DNA of 64,000 nucleotides, from NCBI GenBank assembly GCA_023954355.1, contig JAMLID010000007.1, positions 1 to 64,000 of the forward strand, written 5' to 3'. Positions 16,735-25,043 of the stretch are shown here, piece by piece (positions within the stretch are counted from its first letter, which is position 1; each line of letters begins with the position of its first letter). The notes under the pieces are model-generated. The model worked only from the letters and a program-made list of their open reading frames with translations, did no database searches and was not told the origin of the DNA. The position numbers and the translations under genes are program-made. The stretch is from Oligoflexia bacterium. GTDB taxonomy: Bacteria; Bdellovibrionota; UBA1018; CAIPTA01.

Positions 16735-17158
16735 ATTTTTTTTCCATCTTAAAATGAGGCCCAACACCCTCTATAATAAACTCATCACTTATAATGGAAT
16801 ACCCATTTTTTTGATAAAAAGCGACAGCTTCAGACCTGGCATTACACCAAATTCTTTGTGCTTTTTTTTCGTATAAATAATTATCTATTGCCTCTATGAG
16901 TTGTTTACCAAAACCTGCTCTTTGCTTTTTAGGTGCTACGGCCATACCTCTAAGCTGCCAAGTGGCTTTTTGCCCCTCTGGAGCAGGAAAAACACTAACT
17001 ATAGCAACCACTTCTGTCTTAACTTTTATTGCAAAATGGGTAGATCTTGCATCTTCACTAAAAAAACAACTCTCTATGGGAAGATCGGGGCGAAGAACCT
17101 CAGATCTTAGCGGCAAAATCTCTTCGGTCTTTACAAGAATTATTTGATCATTTCTCAT
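16724..17158 (-). CDS. GNAT-family N-acetyltransferase
   Basis: The 144-aa protein has the acetyl-CoA-binding core WQLRGMAVAPKKQRAGFGKQLIEAI, where the R/Q-x-x-G-x-G/A loop is recognisable. It also has the C-terminal AVAFYQKNGY signature. The acceptor is unknown. The ATG at 17158 is chosen because AAGG lies upstream and longer starts would run into the divergent dus gene at 17214. It is transcribed together with the pseudouridine synthase. Confidence 0.83.
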   Translation of the reverse strand: MRNDQIILVKTEEILPLRSEVLRPDLPIESCFFSEDARSTHFAIKVKTEVVAIVSVFPAPEGQKATWQLRGMAVAPKKQRAGFGKQLIEAIDNYLYEKKAQRIWCNARSEAVAFYQKNGYSIISDEFIIEGVGPHFKMEKKYEL

Positions 17159-17213
17159 ACTTTCTACTACCTTAGCACTTGCAGTCTTGCCAAGAAATTC
17201 GTAAAAAACATCC

Positions 17214-18227
17214 ATGCAAAACTGGATACAAAACGGAACGCCAGCAGTGGTTTTAGCTCCCATGGAGGGAGTCACTGATCTTCCCATGAGAACCTTTCAA
17301 ACATCTCTTCCGGGTTACACCCATTGTGTTACTGAATTTTTGCGTATTAGCCACAATGTACTTCCCAAAAAATGTTACCCTCGTCACGCTAATGAATTAA
17401 ATCACAATGCTAAAACACCTAGTGGTATTCCTGTGCATTTTCAACTTCTTGGAGGCAATCCCCAATTATTGGCTGCATCTGCTAGTTTAGCAGTAGAGCG
17501 TGGGGCTAAAAATATAGATATAAATTTTGGTTGCCCAGCACCTACTGTAAATAAGAGAGACGGTGGCGCTACCATACTTCAGTACCCAGATAGAATAGAA
17601 TCTATATTAAAAGAAATTCGCTCTGCCATAGGAACCAAAGCTTCGCTTTCTGCAAAAATACGCTTGGGCTGGGAAAATAAAACCGATGTATTTGAAACAG
17701 TCAATCGAGTTGCCAAGGCTGGTGCCGACTGGGTTACCATTCATGCAAGAACAAAAGCACAAGGCTACCAGCCACCGGTAGACTGGGAACTCATTGGTAA
17801 AATTAAAAAAGAATTCTCTTTTCCCGTTGTTGCAAATGGAGACATTTGGAATTTCTCTGACTTTTTGCGCTGTCGAGAAATTACAGGCTGTGAACATTTT
17901 ATGGTTGGCAGAGGAGGTCTTGCCAACCCACATTTAGCGAATCGAATAGCCCGAGAACTTGGCATTAAAATCCAAGAACTAAATGATTTTCCAAATAGTA
18001 CAGAATGGAAAAATTATATTTTAGATTTTATAAAAATCTCTCAATCGGTCTCTAACAACCCAAACTATACTTTGTCTAGAGTGAAACAATGGCTTGGTTA
18101 TTTATGCCTTCGGTACCCATTCGCGCATTACCAAACTATCAAAAGAATACAAAATATCGATGATCTAATAAGCTTACTTCCTGATATACAATTTTCAACA
18201 ATACACGAAAAACATAGTTCAAGTTAA
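17214..18227 (+). CDS. dusC: tRNA-dihydrouridine synthase, DusC-like
   Basis: The 337-aa FMN enzyme reduces a specific uridine in tRNA. Visible motifs are VLAPMEGVTDLPMR (FMN and start of barrel), CVTEFLRI, the catalytic NFGCPAPTVNKRDGGA with Cys, KIRLGW, VTIHARTKAQGY, VVANGDIW and MVGRGGLANP. The VTEFLRI and TKAQGYQPPVDW patterns are closest to DusC (U16) as I recall it, so that name is favoured over DusA or DusB. The gene is divergent from the GNAT gene with a 55-bp gap. Confidence 0.88.
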   Translation: MQNWIQNGTPAVVLAPMEGVTDLPMRTFQTSLPGYTHCVTEFLRISHNVLPKKCYPRHANELNHNAKTPSGIPVHFQLLGGNPQLLAASASLAVERGAKNIDINFGCPAPTVNKRDGGATILQYPDRIESILKEIRSAIGTKASLSAKIRLGWENKTDVFETVNRVAKAGADWVTIHARTKAQGYQPPVDWELIGKIKKEFSFPVVANGDIWNFSDFLRCREITGCEHFMVGRGGLANPHLANRIARELGIKIQELNDFPNSTEWKNYILDFIKISQSVSNNPNYTLSRVKQWLGYLCLRYPFAHYQTIKRIQNIDDLISLLPDIQFSTIHEKHSSS

Positions 18228-18335
18228 AAGTACTTTAACCAGGTACTAATAAGCATTTGTTTTTATTCCATATATCTTCTCTGCAAGAGCAACGACTCTG
18301 CATTTTCAATGCCTAAGATAATACAAGGTAAAAAC

Positions 18336-18362
18336 TAAGGATCTTCTGTTAATTTCCGATAA
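18336..18362 (+). promoter_or_regulatory. Sigma-28-like promoter before a small secreted peptide
   Basis: TAAGGATC (18336-18343), 11 bases, TCCGATAA (18355-18362). The -10 box matches GCCGATAA at 7 of 8 positions with the exact consensus spacing, and the -35 box matches at 5 of 8. A start would fall at about 18369, right at the GGAGG ribosome site of the peptide gene, so the leader would be very short. Confidence 0.4.
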
Positions 18363-18381
18363 GTAGTTGGAGGCTAATTTT

Positions 18382-18516
18382 ATGAAATTTTTGTCATTAT
18401 TTTTTTTAGGATTACTTCTTTCAACCAATTGCTTAGCCAAATATCCTGAACCAAACGTACTCCTTTCAGACAATCCAATTCATGAGCTTAGTAATGTACT
18501 AGAACTTGAAAAATAA
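18382..18516 (+). CDS. Small secreted peptide, 44 aa
   Basis: A short frame reads MKFLSLFFLGLLLSTNCLA then KYPEPNV..., ending LELEK. It has a clear signal peptide and only about 25 mature residues. GGAGG (18369-18373) lies eight bases before the ATG, and a sigma-28-like promoter is directly upstream, which supports it as a real gene. The NC before LA is not a good lipobox, so a soluble secreted peptide is more likely than a lipoprotein. No family was recognised. The 154 bases between the dus gene and this gene contain nothing else obvious. Confidence 0.55.
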   Translation: MKFLSLFFLGLLLSTNCLAKYPEPNVLLSDNPIHELSNVLELEK

Positions 18517-18551
18517 TCGCTCTCCGGCAAATAAATTTCCCACTAGAGTTT

Positions 18552-18872
18552 TTGCTCTTCACCTGCAGGTCGATAGAAGACTTTGAGATGCATGCCATTG
18601 GTCTTGTTAAGCAATCTATGCCCATTCGCAAAGCCGACAGAAGCGATTTTGCGATGACCCTTTATGTTAAAAAAGGCAGTAGAGACTATTTAACACAAAC
18701 ATTAAATGGATCATCCACTACTGTGCCCGAGGGGATGATTTTACGAGCGAAAACGAGCATTTTAAAGAACGAAGTAGTTCTGTTTCACTTTCACCCAAAC
18801 GATAATACAAAACTACCAGGCGTAGATGATGAACTAGAGTGTCGCATTACTGGTCTTCTGGAGAGCCAATAA
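18552..18872 (+). CDS. Small cytoplasmic protein of unknown function upstream of pilT-like gene
   Basis: The product has 106 residues from the TTG at 18552, or 94 from the ATG at 18588 (MHAIGLVKQSM). Neither start has a strong ribosome site. There is no signal peptide or membrane segment, and the composition is mixed alpha/beta. The stop codon abuts the ATG of the pilus ATPase gene with no gap, so the two are co-translated. This suggests a partner or regulator of the ATPase, but that is inference from position only. No family was recognised. Confidence 0.6.
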   Translation: MLFTCRSIEDFEMHAIGLVKQSMPIRKADRSDFAMTLYVKKGSRDYLTQTLNGSSTTVPEGMILRAKTSILKNEVVLFHFHPNDNTKLPGVDDELECRITGLLESQ

Positions 18873-20207
18873 ATGACAGAGTTAGAGCAAAAATTTTTAA
18901 CTCTTTTAAAAAGTGCACTTACGAGTAAGGCTAGCGATATTCATATCACTCAAGGCCAAGCACCGGCCATACGTTCTTCGACTGGTCTTTCTAGTTTTGA
19001 GCAACCCCCTTATAGTGCTGAAGAGATGCAAGCCATCTGTCAGTTCATGGTTTCGGATCCTAAGCAAAAAGCAGAGCTTTCAAAGTACAAAGATCTAGAT
19101 GGATCTTTTGAAGTAAAAAATTTGGGCCGTTTTCGATTTAATATTTATAAATCCACATCGGGTTACAATTGCGTGCTACGGGTTATCCCCAGTAAAATTC
19201 CAAGCCTAAGCGAATTACAATTGCCTAAGATTTTAGAAAAAATTTCAGAATCCCCAAGAGGGTTAGTTCTCGTCACCGGCGCAACTGGTAGCGGCAAAAG
19301 CTCTACTCTGGCTGCCATGATTAATCATTTAAATGAAAATTCATCTATACATATTTTAACTGTCGAAGACCCTGTAGAATATTTACACACTTCCAAGAAA
19401 GCTAAAATTTCACAACGAGAAATTGGCCGTGATACAGACTCATTTGCAGTCGCATTACGTTCTGCACTTAGACAAGACCCCGATGCAATTCTTGTAGGTG
19501 AAATGCGTGATCTAGAAACTTTAGATATTGCCCTAAAAGCGTCTGAAACAGGTCATCTAGTTTTTTCTACGGTACATACAAATGACGCAATGAAAACCAT
19601 TGGTAGACTTATTTCTATGTTTCCTCCAGAGGAGCAAGCCGCTGCAAGAGCTAGGCTTGCTGACAATATTCAAGCGATTATAAGCCAAAGATTGATTCAA
19701 ACCCACACTAACGAAAGAGTGGTTGCTCAAGAAATTCTTGTAACTAACGCCGGAATCGCAGAGTGTATTGCCAACGAAAAAAGAACTTCTGAAATACCTT
19801 CTTTTATCCAAAAAGGTAAAGAAGTTTCTGGGATGCAAACCTTTGATCAGCATTTAGCAGAGCTAGTCCAAAGAAAAGTTATCAGCGTAGAAACAGCTTT
19901 AGCCAATGCTTCTAACCCCACAGACTTTCAAAGAAATCTTTCTTTCGGAGGTCTTTCTGACATTGAAAGTAATTCTTCTAGTCTAGAACAAATGCAATCT
20001 ACCCTATCTGTCGAAAGTACGATCCCGGAACAAGATGAGCCTCCTAGTGAAGATGCTTCGTTAAGTGCTGACCAAATTTTAAATTCTACTGCAGGCAGCT
20101 CGCCACCACCATTTAAACCACCAAAGCCACAAACAGCAATCAACACTGCCGTAAAGCCAGCAACACCTCCAACGACTCCACCAATACCAAAGCCAAAAGT
20201 TGCCTAG
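18873..20207 (+). CDS. pilT: PilT/PilU-type type IV pilus retraction ATPase
   Basis: The 444-aa secretion ATPase has an N-terminal PilT domain (ASDIHITQGQAP), Walker A GATGSGKSS near residue 135, an Asp box, Walker B DPDAILVGEMRD and the His box GHLVFSTVHTNDA. It powers pilus retraction at the inner membrane. PilT of enterics and pseudomonads is about 345 aa; here about 90 extra C-terminal residues are Ser/Glu- then Pro-rich (PPTTPPIPKPK), a likely flexible tail. There are no other pilus genes nearby, so PilT and a PilU paralogue cannot be told apart. Confidence 0.88.
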   Translation: MTELEQKFLTLLKSALTSKASDIHITQGQAPAIRSSTGLSSFEQPPYSAEEMQAICQFMVSDPKQKAELSKYKDLDGSFEVKNLGRFRFNIYKSTSGYNCVLRVIPSKIPSLSELQLPKILEKISESPRGLVLVTGATGSGKSSTLAAMINHLNENSSIHILTVEDPVEYLHTSKKAKISQREIGRDTDSFAVALRSALRQDPDAILVGEMRDLETLDIALKASETGHLVFSTVHTNDAMKTIGRLISMFPPEEQAAARARLADNIQAIISQRLIQTHTNERVVAQEILVTNAGIAECIANEKRTSEIPSFIQKGKEVSGMQTFDQHLAELVQRKVISVETALANASNPTDFQRNLSFGGLSDIESNSSSLEQMQSTLSVESTIPEQDEPPSEDASLSADQILNSTAGSSPPPFKPPKPQTAINTAVKPATPPTTPPIPKPKVA

Positions 20208-20215
20208 TTTTTATC

Positions 20216-20358
20216 AGCTGCCCCCTTTAATTGTGTTTAGAGTGGGTATTTCTTTAGTAAAAACAATTTATTAGCTATAGCTTTCTTACTTAAAATTCTA
20301 AAGGGTATAACATCGCCTGAGTGATCGAGTGGCTCATCAACAATTAAAGGGGGCAGCT
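20216..20358. repeat. 19-bp perfect inverted repeat enclosing 105 bp
   Basis: AGCTGCCCCCTTTAATTGT (20216-20234) recurs as its exact reverse complement at 20340-20358. The 105 bases between have no reading frame and a small internal inverted repeat (TGAG ... CTCA). A T6 run follows the right arm at 20364-20369. It fills the 188-bp gap between the pilT-like gene and the leftward receiver gene. It could be a long stem of a structured RNA, a convergent terminator or a small non-coding mobile repeat. No clear target duplication is seen. Confidence 0.6.
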
Positions 20359-20395
20359 AGTAGTTTTTTAAACTGACCTAGATAGCAAGAAAAGC

Positions 20396-21145
20396 CTATG
20401 CCTTATTCTGATTAGCCTCGCTTAAACGCCTAGCAAGAGTTTTCATAAGCGCCTTAGACCAAGCAGGTTTTGTAAATAGTAATAAATCAAGCGTGCCTAT
20501 GGGAATTTCAACTAATTCACATTGTTCTAAGGCTTCCACATCAGCAGACCTTACCTGTCCGTTGATATAAGCCATTTCTCCTACAAATTCTCCAGCACAG
20601 GCATCACCTAAAGTCTGTAATTTGCCAGATATATTCGCCATTGCTCTTAGTCTTCCTTTTTTTACTAAGAACGCAGATTTTGCCTGTTCTCCTTGTGAAA
20701 ATAATTTCTCGCCAGGAGACAAAGAAACAAGCTTAAATTGTGAATCAATAGTGTTTCCGTTTGCATGCGATAATGCTCTAGAAACAGAATCAATAATCGC
20801 TGGAGCTCCTGAAGGCTTTGCCAAAAACTTTAACCTGCCATCAGCTACATCATCAGCAAATCGATCTTGATCCGGAATATCAGAGAGTGCGACAACAGAA
20901 ATTCCATTAAATTTTTTATCTTTCATCACAGTGGTGATTAAATCGGCACCAGATATTTTTCTTAATTCAAGTTCGGCGATTAAAACATCAGGCTTAACAT
21001 TGCTCATTTTAGCAAGCGCTTCAGCTCCATCATAGGCCACATAAATAGTAGCGCCATCGTATGTGACTCTTAAGACATCAGATACTTCTTTTGCAGTTTT
21101 TTCATCATTAACTGCTAACATAAAAATGCTATTCTTTTTTTCCAT
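20396..21145 (-). CDS. Receiver-like plus cyclic-nucleotide-binding protein
   Basis: The 249-aa protein has an N-terminal CheY-like domain (1-120) and a C-terminal cyclic-nucleotide-binding domain (about 135-240: GEKLFSQGEQAKSAFLV, GEFVGEMAYINGQVRSADVEA). The receiver has Glu58 (PDVLIAELEL) where the phosphorylated Asp should be. The FLAKP lysine is kept, so it may act as a permanently 'on' or phosphorylation-independent module. The GEM...RSA phosphate-binding cassette looks intact. There is no DNA-binding domain. It is the last gene of a three-gene leftward operon with the LpxH-like and CNB genes. Confidence 0.85.
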   Translation of the reverse strand: MEKKNSIFMLAVNDEKTAKEVSDVLRVTYDGATIYVAYDGAEALAKMSNVKPDVLIAELELRKISGADLITTVMKDKKFNGISVVALSDIPDQDRFADDVADGRLKFLAKPSGAPAIIDSVSRALSHANGNTIDSQFKLVSLSPGEKLFSQGEQAKSAFLVKKGRLRAMANISGKLQTLGDACAGEFVGEMAYINGQVRSADVEALEQCELVEIPIGTLDLLLFTKPAWSKALMKTLARRLSEANQNKA

Positions 21146-21148
21146 ACG

Positions 21149-21871
21149 TCAAAACTCTTCTAAAGAAAATTTACCATTTTCTAAGCATATATAGGTAGAA
21201 GAAAGCATCCATGAGCCTGGATTCATATACACTCCTCCGTTTAATAGAATCTCTCGTCCTTTATGATGTGTATGACCGAAAATAATTGCATCAAATCCTC
21301 TGAGTTCTATTTCTTTAGCGGCTTCTATAAAGTCAGGATGCTCGCCTTTGATGCCCGATTTTTTAAATCTCATTTCGGATCGTCTCTTTTCAAACCATAT
21401 CCACAATCTGTATAGCGATGGATTTAATTTCAATACAAGCCCACCTAACCAAGTAGAAAGATCATATAGCCTGGGGCTAAAGACAAAAAAGGGATCATAT
21501 AAGTGACCGTGTTCTATTCGTATTCGCTTATTAGCTTGCGTCACATTTAGAAATGGCGCTAATTTAAATGCTCCCCAATCATGTAAAAAATGTTCGAAAA
21601 GAATATCGTGATTTCCAACCACATAATAAACCCTAATGCCTTTATCCATAGCCATGCGTAATGATTGTAAAACCTCGGGAGCATCACTCGTCATTTTCGC
21701 TATTGAGACTTGAGATATTTCAAAACCATCTCCATTTAAACAAATATCGTACTGATTCTCAGCAGCCCACTGAATGAAAGAAACTGTTTTATTTCGCACA
21801 TTCGAAAATGGATTTCCCAAGTGCAAATCACTTAACACTACCATTTTCTGACTGTCTATATTCGTAATCAT
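21149..21871 (-). CDS. Calcineurin-like metallophosphoesterase (LpxH-like)
   Basis: The 240-aa protein carries the metallophosphoesterase motifs VVLSDLHLGNP, LNGDGFE, VVGNHD, EHGHLYD and FGHTHHKG in order. This layout resembles UDP-2,3-diacylglucosamine hydrolases (LpxH) and related phosphoesterases. The usual GDxxD reads GDGFE. The substrate therefore stays open: a lipid A precursor or a cyclic nucleotide is possible. It sits between two cyclic-nucleotide-domain proteins, overlaps the upstream one by 4 bp and leaves 3 bp to the downstream one. That context favours a role tied to a nucleotide signal (inference). Confidence 0.8.
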   Translation of the reverse strand: MITNIDSQKMVVLSDLHLGNPFSNVRNKTVSFIQWAAENQYDICLNGDGFEISQVSIAKMTSDAPEVLQSLRMAMDKGIRVYYVVGNHDILFEHFLHDWGAFKLAPFLNVTQANKRIRIEHGHLYDPFFVFSPRLYDLSTWLGGLVLKLNPSLYRLWIWFEKRRSEMRFKKSGIKGEHPDFIEAAKEIELRGFDAIIFGHTHHKGREILLNGGVYMNPGSWMLSSTYICLENGKFSLEEF

Positions 21872-22293
21872 GCTTGTTGATCAATAAGTTCTTGAATGTC
21901 TTCTTTTGTTAAACTATTCAAGGCTACTTTCTTTAAAAGCATGTCATTAGTGTGCCGTATTCTTTTAGAAAGAGACTGAAGCAATTCAAATGCAAAAGTA
22001 GGATCTCTACGTATTTTAACCAAAAAACCACCAGCTTGAATGCATAATAATTTTGTTTCTCCTATTGCAACTGCATCTGCACTTCTAGGTAAGCTTTCTA
22101 AAAGAGACATTTCCCCTAAAAAATCTCCCCTATTAAGAGTCGCTAGCTGAATAACACCGTCAGATGTTTTTTTACAAATTTTAACTCTGCCACTAAAAAC
22201 CACATACATCTCTTTTGTGTTATCGCCTTCACGAAAAATTGCTTCTCCATCAGAAAATTCTTTTACACTGCATTCTGTATTTTTTTGCTTCAT
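21868..22293 (-). CDS. Single-domain cyclic-nucleotide-binding protein
   Basis: The 141-aa protein is one CNB domain (GEAIFREGDNTKEMYVVFSGRVKI ... RGDFLGEMSLLESLPRSADAVA) followed by a short helical tail. The phosphate-binding cassette GEMSLLESLPRSA looks complete, so cAMP or cGMP binding is plausible. There is no helix-turn-helix, so it is not a Crp/Fnr transcription factor. The start at 22293 is chosen because GAGGT lies seven bases upstream; an earlier ATG at 22311 has no ribosome site. First gene of the operon. Confidence 0.85.
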   Translation of the reverse strand: MKQKNTECSVKEFSDGEAIFREGDNTKEMYVVFSGRVKICKKTSDGVIQLATLNRGDFLGEMSLLESLPRSADAVAIGETKLLCIQAGGFLVKIRRDPTFAFELLQSLSKRIRHTNDMLLKKVALNSLTKEDIQELIDQQA

Positions 22294-22380
22294 AAAACAG
22301 ACCTCACTCATTTATCGACTTTTTAAGTATTAATTTTAGGTTAAACTAAGAGAACGTGCTCTTTAAACCGAAAGGAAACT

Positions 22381-22917
22381 ATGCGCGCAAATCTGATATA
22401 TTCGTTATTGTTGATATTTACTTTCGGTTGCGCTTCAACAGAGTTTCATGAACGTAAATATGTAAAAGAAAATAGCTGCCCTCTCTTAAATCACAGTAAA
22501 CGTTCTCAAATATTAAGAATCGCTAATCCAAAAAATTTTCCTAAAACAAGATACAGAATGGGTTCCACTCATAAAATAGAAAAATCAACGGACTGTTCTC
22601 GTTTCGTACACGAAATTTATCGAAGAGCAGGTCTTAAATACAACTTCATGACCACAAATCAGCTTAAATCCTCATCTCAATTTCTGAGAATTCGTGAATC
22701 TGAAGCAAAACCAGGTGACTTGATGCTATTTCGTGGACATGTAGGAATCATTGCATCTGATGGAAAAATCATCAGCGCAACTAAGTCAAAAATAAACGGA
22801 AGCTCAATTACAAAAATGTCGAAAGAATCCTTTCGCTCAATTAGAGGTAAACGCATCGCCCTTCGTTATCGATGCGACTCAACTGAGAATCGCCTAGCTT
22901 CCTACGAAAAAGAATAA
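22381..22917 (+). CDS. NlpC/P60-family lipoprotein, putative cell-wall peptidase
   Basis: The 178-aa protein has an N-terminal lipoprotein-like signal (LLIFTFGC-AST). Its NlpC/P60 core carries the catalytic Cys in STDCSRFVHEIYRRAG and the catalytic His in GDLMLFRGHVGII, then SATKSK. Such enzymes cut gamma-D-Glu-diaminopimelate bonds in stem peptides. The lipobox is imperfect (Phe at -2). GAAAGGAAACT precedes the ATG. It is divergent from the CNB operon. Confidence 0.83.
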   Translation: MRANLIYSLLLIFTFGCASTEFHERKYVKENSCPLLNHSKRSQILRIANPKNFPKTRYRMGSTHKIEKSTDCSRFVHEIYRRAGLKYNFMTTNQLKSSSQFLRIRESEAKPGDLMLFRGHVGIIASDGKIISATKSKINGSSITKMSKESFRSIRGKRIALRYRCDSTENRLASYEKE

Positions 22918-22931
22918 AAAAGCTGCTGAGA

Positions 22932-23570
22932 TCATTTTTTTTGAAAATGAAAAAAAGGAGGATTCCATTTTCTAATTTTCCATCCCAAGATATCAGCTAA
23001 ATAAGAAAATGTTTTTTTTGAATAGAAAAACACATGAGTAGGATCTCTTCGATACCACCACCGTTTGAAGTCTGTTTCTTTTTCAGGCCTCAATGAGGTT
23101 CTGAGTAAAATACTTCCACCAGAACATATCAGTGAATCCATAGTTAAGAATTCTTTCTTTGGTTCAAAAAAATGCTCCACTACCTCTATAGCAAAAATAC
23201 CGTCATAGCCATTTTTAACCATGATTATCTCTGGCTCATATATAGGATCATAAGAATCTACCTTTAACTCTTGCTTTAGCGCGAAGCGCTCTAATCCTCG
23301 TTCAGAGCCACAACCGTAATCTAAGTATTTTTTATTTGAAGATAGATCTGGCCTGACCTCATCTAAAATTGACTGTAAATAGCTACTATAATCCGGTGAA
23401 TCCAATTTATTTTGGTGAAGCTCATAACGTTTTTTTTCTTTTGACAACCCTAGACGCAAATTTGGTGCTAAAAACACCCCATCACACTCTTCACAAAGAA
23501 AGTATTTTTCTAAAGAAGAATACTCTGCATATAGATTATTTTTTGCGCTCTGACATAGTGAACAAACCAT
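22932..23570 (-). CDS. Class I SAM-dependent methyltransferase with N-terminal zinc-ribbon-like cysteines
   Basis: The 212-aa protein starts MVCSLCQ and has a second CxxC (FLCEECDG), a likely zinc ribbon. It is followed by a methyltransferase domain with YLDYGCGSERGL (SAM motif I), VDSYDP and FAIEVVEHF. The C-terminal part contains RRDPTHVFFYS, typical of methyltransferase_23-like proteins. The substrate is unknown. The start at 23570 keeps the first CxxC and avoids overlap with the divergent regulator gene; a longer frame reaches 23657. Confidence 0.78.
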   Translation of the reverse strand: MVCSLCQSAKNNLYAEYSSLEKYFLCEECDGVFLAPNLRLGLSKEKKRYELHQNKLDSPDYSSYLQSILDEVRPDLSSNKKYLDYGCGSERGLERFALKQELKVDSYDPIYEPEIIMVKNGYDGIFAIEVVEHFFEPKKEFLTMDSLICSGGSILLRTSLRPEKETDFKRWWYRRDPTHVFFYSKKTFSYLADILGWKIRKWNPPFFHFQKK

Positions 23571-23650
23571 ACGCCTACCTAACCTAATTTCTTCTTTTTC
23601 ATCAAACGTTTTTGCTGATTTTCTATAAAATATCGAATAGATTCCTAAAA

Positions 23651-24634
23651 ATGGCACTCAACGACTATGTAAAACAATATGCACAAAAATTTCAACTCAC
23701 CGAAAGAGAGAATGATGTTCTTTTTCAACTAACAAACAGAAACGTTAGTCCACAAGATATTGGAAAAGCTCTCAACATAAGCTTACATACGGTTAACAAC
23801 CATCTAAAAAAAATTTTAGAAAAAACGAATTCTGATAGCAAAACAGAGCTACTTGCCGATTTTTTGCTATTTCTAGAACAACAAAAGTTTCAAATTGAGT
23901 CCGTAGAAAAAAAACCAAAAGTTTTAATTTTAGATGACGAATCAGATTTAACAGAACTTTTAGCAGAATATTTAAAAACAAAAGGCATTATTTGCTATCG
24001 CGAACATGATCCGCTGGCAGCACTAGACGCAGTTAAAAAATTAGAACTAGACGTAGTAATCAGCGATATCAAAATGCCAAAGTTAGATGGCGTGGGATTC
24101 TTAAAAAAACTCCGAGAGCTTCACTACTATCGACCAGGCTTAGTTTTCATTTCTGCCTATCCAAAAGACTATCAACTTGAAAAACTTTTAGATTACGGTG
24201 CTTTTGCTTTTTTCGAAAAACCGATCGATCTAGAAAAACTCAATCGCGTAATTTGGGAATTTGTACTTGGTGCCAATACCAAAGGTGGCGCAGGCGACAG
24301 TCATGCATCTATTCGTTTAGGAAATGTAGACGTAGGTATTCGACAACTTGGCTTTGGTGGTTTCTTTTTACCACAAAAAGAACTTTCTAAAAATGCTGGC
24401 ATCATTCTCAATGTGGGCGGAAAAATTGATGTCACCATACATATTCCAAACTTATTAGACCCTGTGAAAACAATTTGTGAAGTGGTTTGGAAAAGAGAAG
24501 ATGGTGACCCAACTCTAGCTGGTTATGGATTAAAATTTCTAGACTTAGATTTAGAAACAAAAAATCAAGTTTTTGAAATTGTTAAAAGCCACAATATTTT
24601 AAGCTTTATTCCTAAAGGATCTCTTAGCGAATAA
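23651..24634 (+). CDS. Response regulator with LuxR-type HTH first, receiver second, PilZ-like domain last
   Basis: The 327-aa protein has an unusual order. A GerE/LuxR-type helix-turn-helix (LTERENDVLFQL ... SLHTVNNHLKKIL) occupies about residues 10-75. A receiver follows at about 88-205, with LDDE, VVISDIKMPKLDG, ISAY and EKP all intact. A PilZ-like domain comes last (RQLGFGGFFL ... GYGLKFLDLDLE). The PilZ N/DxSxxG motif is degenerate (QLGFGG), so c-di-GMP binding is doubtful. Usual NarL-type regulators have the reverse order. ATG 23651 is preferred over TTG 23612; neither has a strong ribosome site. Confidence 0.82.
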   Translation: MALNDYVKQYAQKFQLTERENDVLFQLTNRNVSPQDIGKALNISLHTVNNHLKKILEKTNSDSKTELLADFLLFLEQQKFQIESVEKKPKVLILDDESDLTELLAEYLKTKGIICYREHDPLAALDAVKKLELDVVISDIKMPKLDGVGFLKKLRELHYYRPGLVFISAYPKDYQLEKLLDYGAFAFFEKPIDLEKLNRVIWEFVLGANTKGGAGDSHASIRLGNVDVGIRQLGFGGFFLPQKELSKNAGIILNVGGKIDVTIHIPNLLDPVKTICEVVWKREDGDPTLAGYGLKFLDLDLETKNQVFEIVKSHNILSFIPKGSLSE

Positions 24635-24635
24635 A

Positions 24636-25031
24636 CTATCTCAAGTATCGTTTTGGTCTATTTTTTTTCAAATACTCTCTTACTCTTTCCGGGCAGTTTT
24701 GCTCATAACGAAGAGTCATCGTTGTTGATGGTGCGCTCTCGTTTACTCTGAAAATATCTTCATATTTCCATAAATAGAAACACCCCTCCACTGGACGATT
24801 TTGCTGAAATGCAATATTAGCCATATGTTTTAGAGCAGAAAAATTCCAAGGATCAAGCTCTAACGTATTCAAAACAGTTATTCTTGCATCATCTAATTTT
24901 CGCTCTGCCATTTCTATACGAGCTTTCTGCAAACACGCTCGCCAGTGTAAGGGCACCAATTTACAAGAAACTGATACTAGATCTAATTGAGTGCTCGCTT
25001 CAGTTTGTCTAGCTGCTATAGCAATAATCAT
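24636..25031 (-). CDS. TPR-like protein following the O-antigen-ligase-like gene
   Basis: The 131-aa protein has helix pairs resembling tetratricopeptide repeats (CLQKARIEMAERKLDDARITVLN, then LDPWNFSALKHMANIAFQQNRPVEG). Twelve bases separate it from the upstream membrane protein gene. Some O-antigen-ligase-like proteins carry a C-terminal TPR region, so this may be the detached tail of that protein. No ribosome site is clear. Confidence 0.6.
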   Translation of the reverse strand: MIIAIAARQTEASTQLDLVSVSCKLVPLHWRACLQKARIEMAERKLDDARITVLNTLELDPWNFSALKHMANIAFQQNRPVEGCFYLWKYEDIFRVNESAPSTTMTLRYEQNCPERVREYLKKNRPKRYLR

Positions 25032-25043
25032 AGTTAATTCTAA

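Noticed and set aside
20216-20358. Full transposable element
   Set aside because: There is no transposase frame, no clear target duplication and only 105 bases inside; it is kept as an inverted repeat of unknown role.
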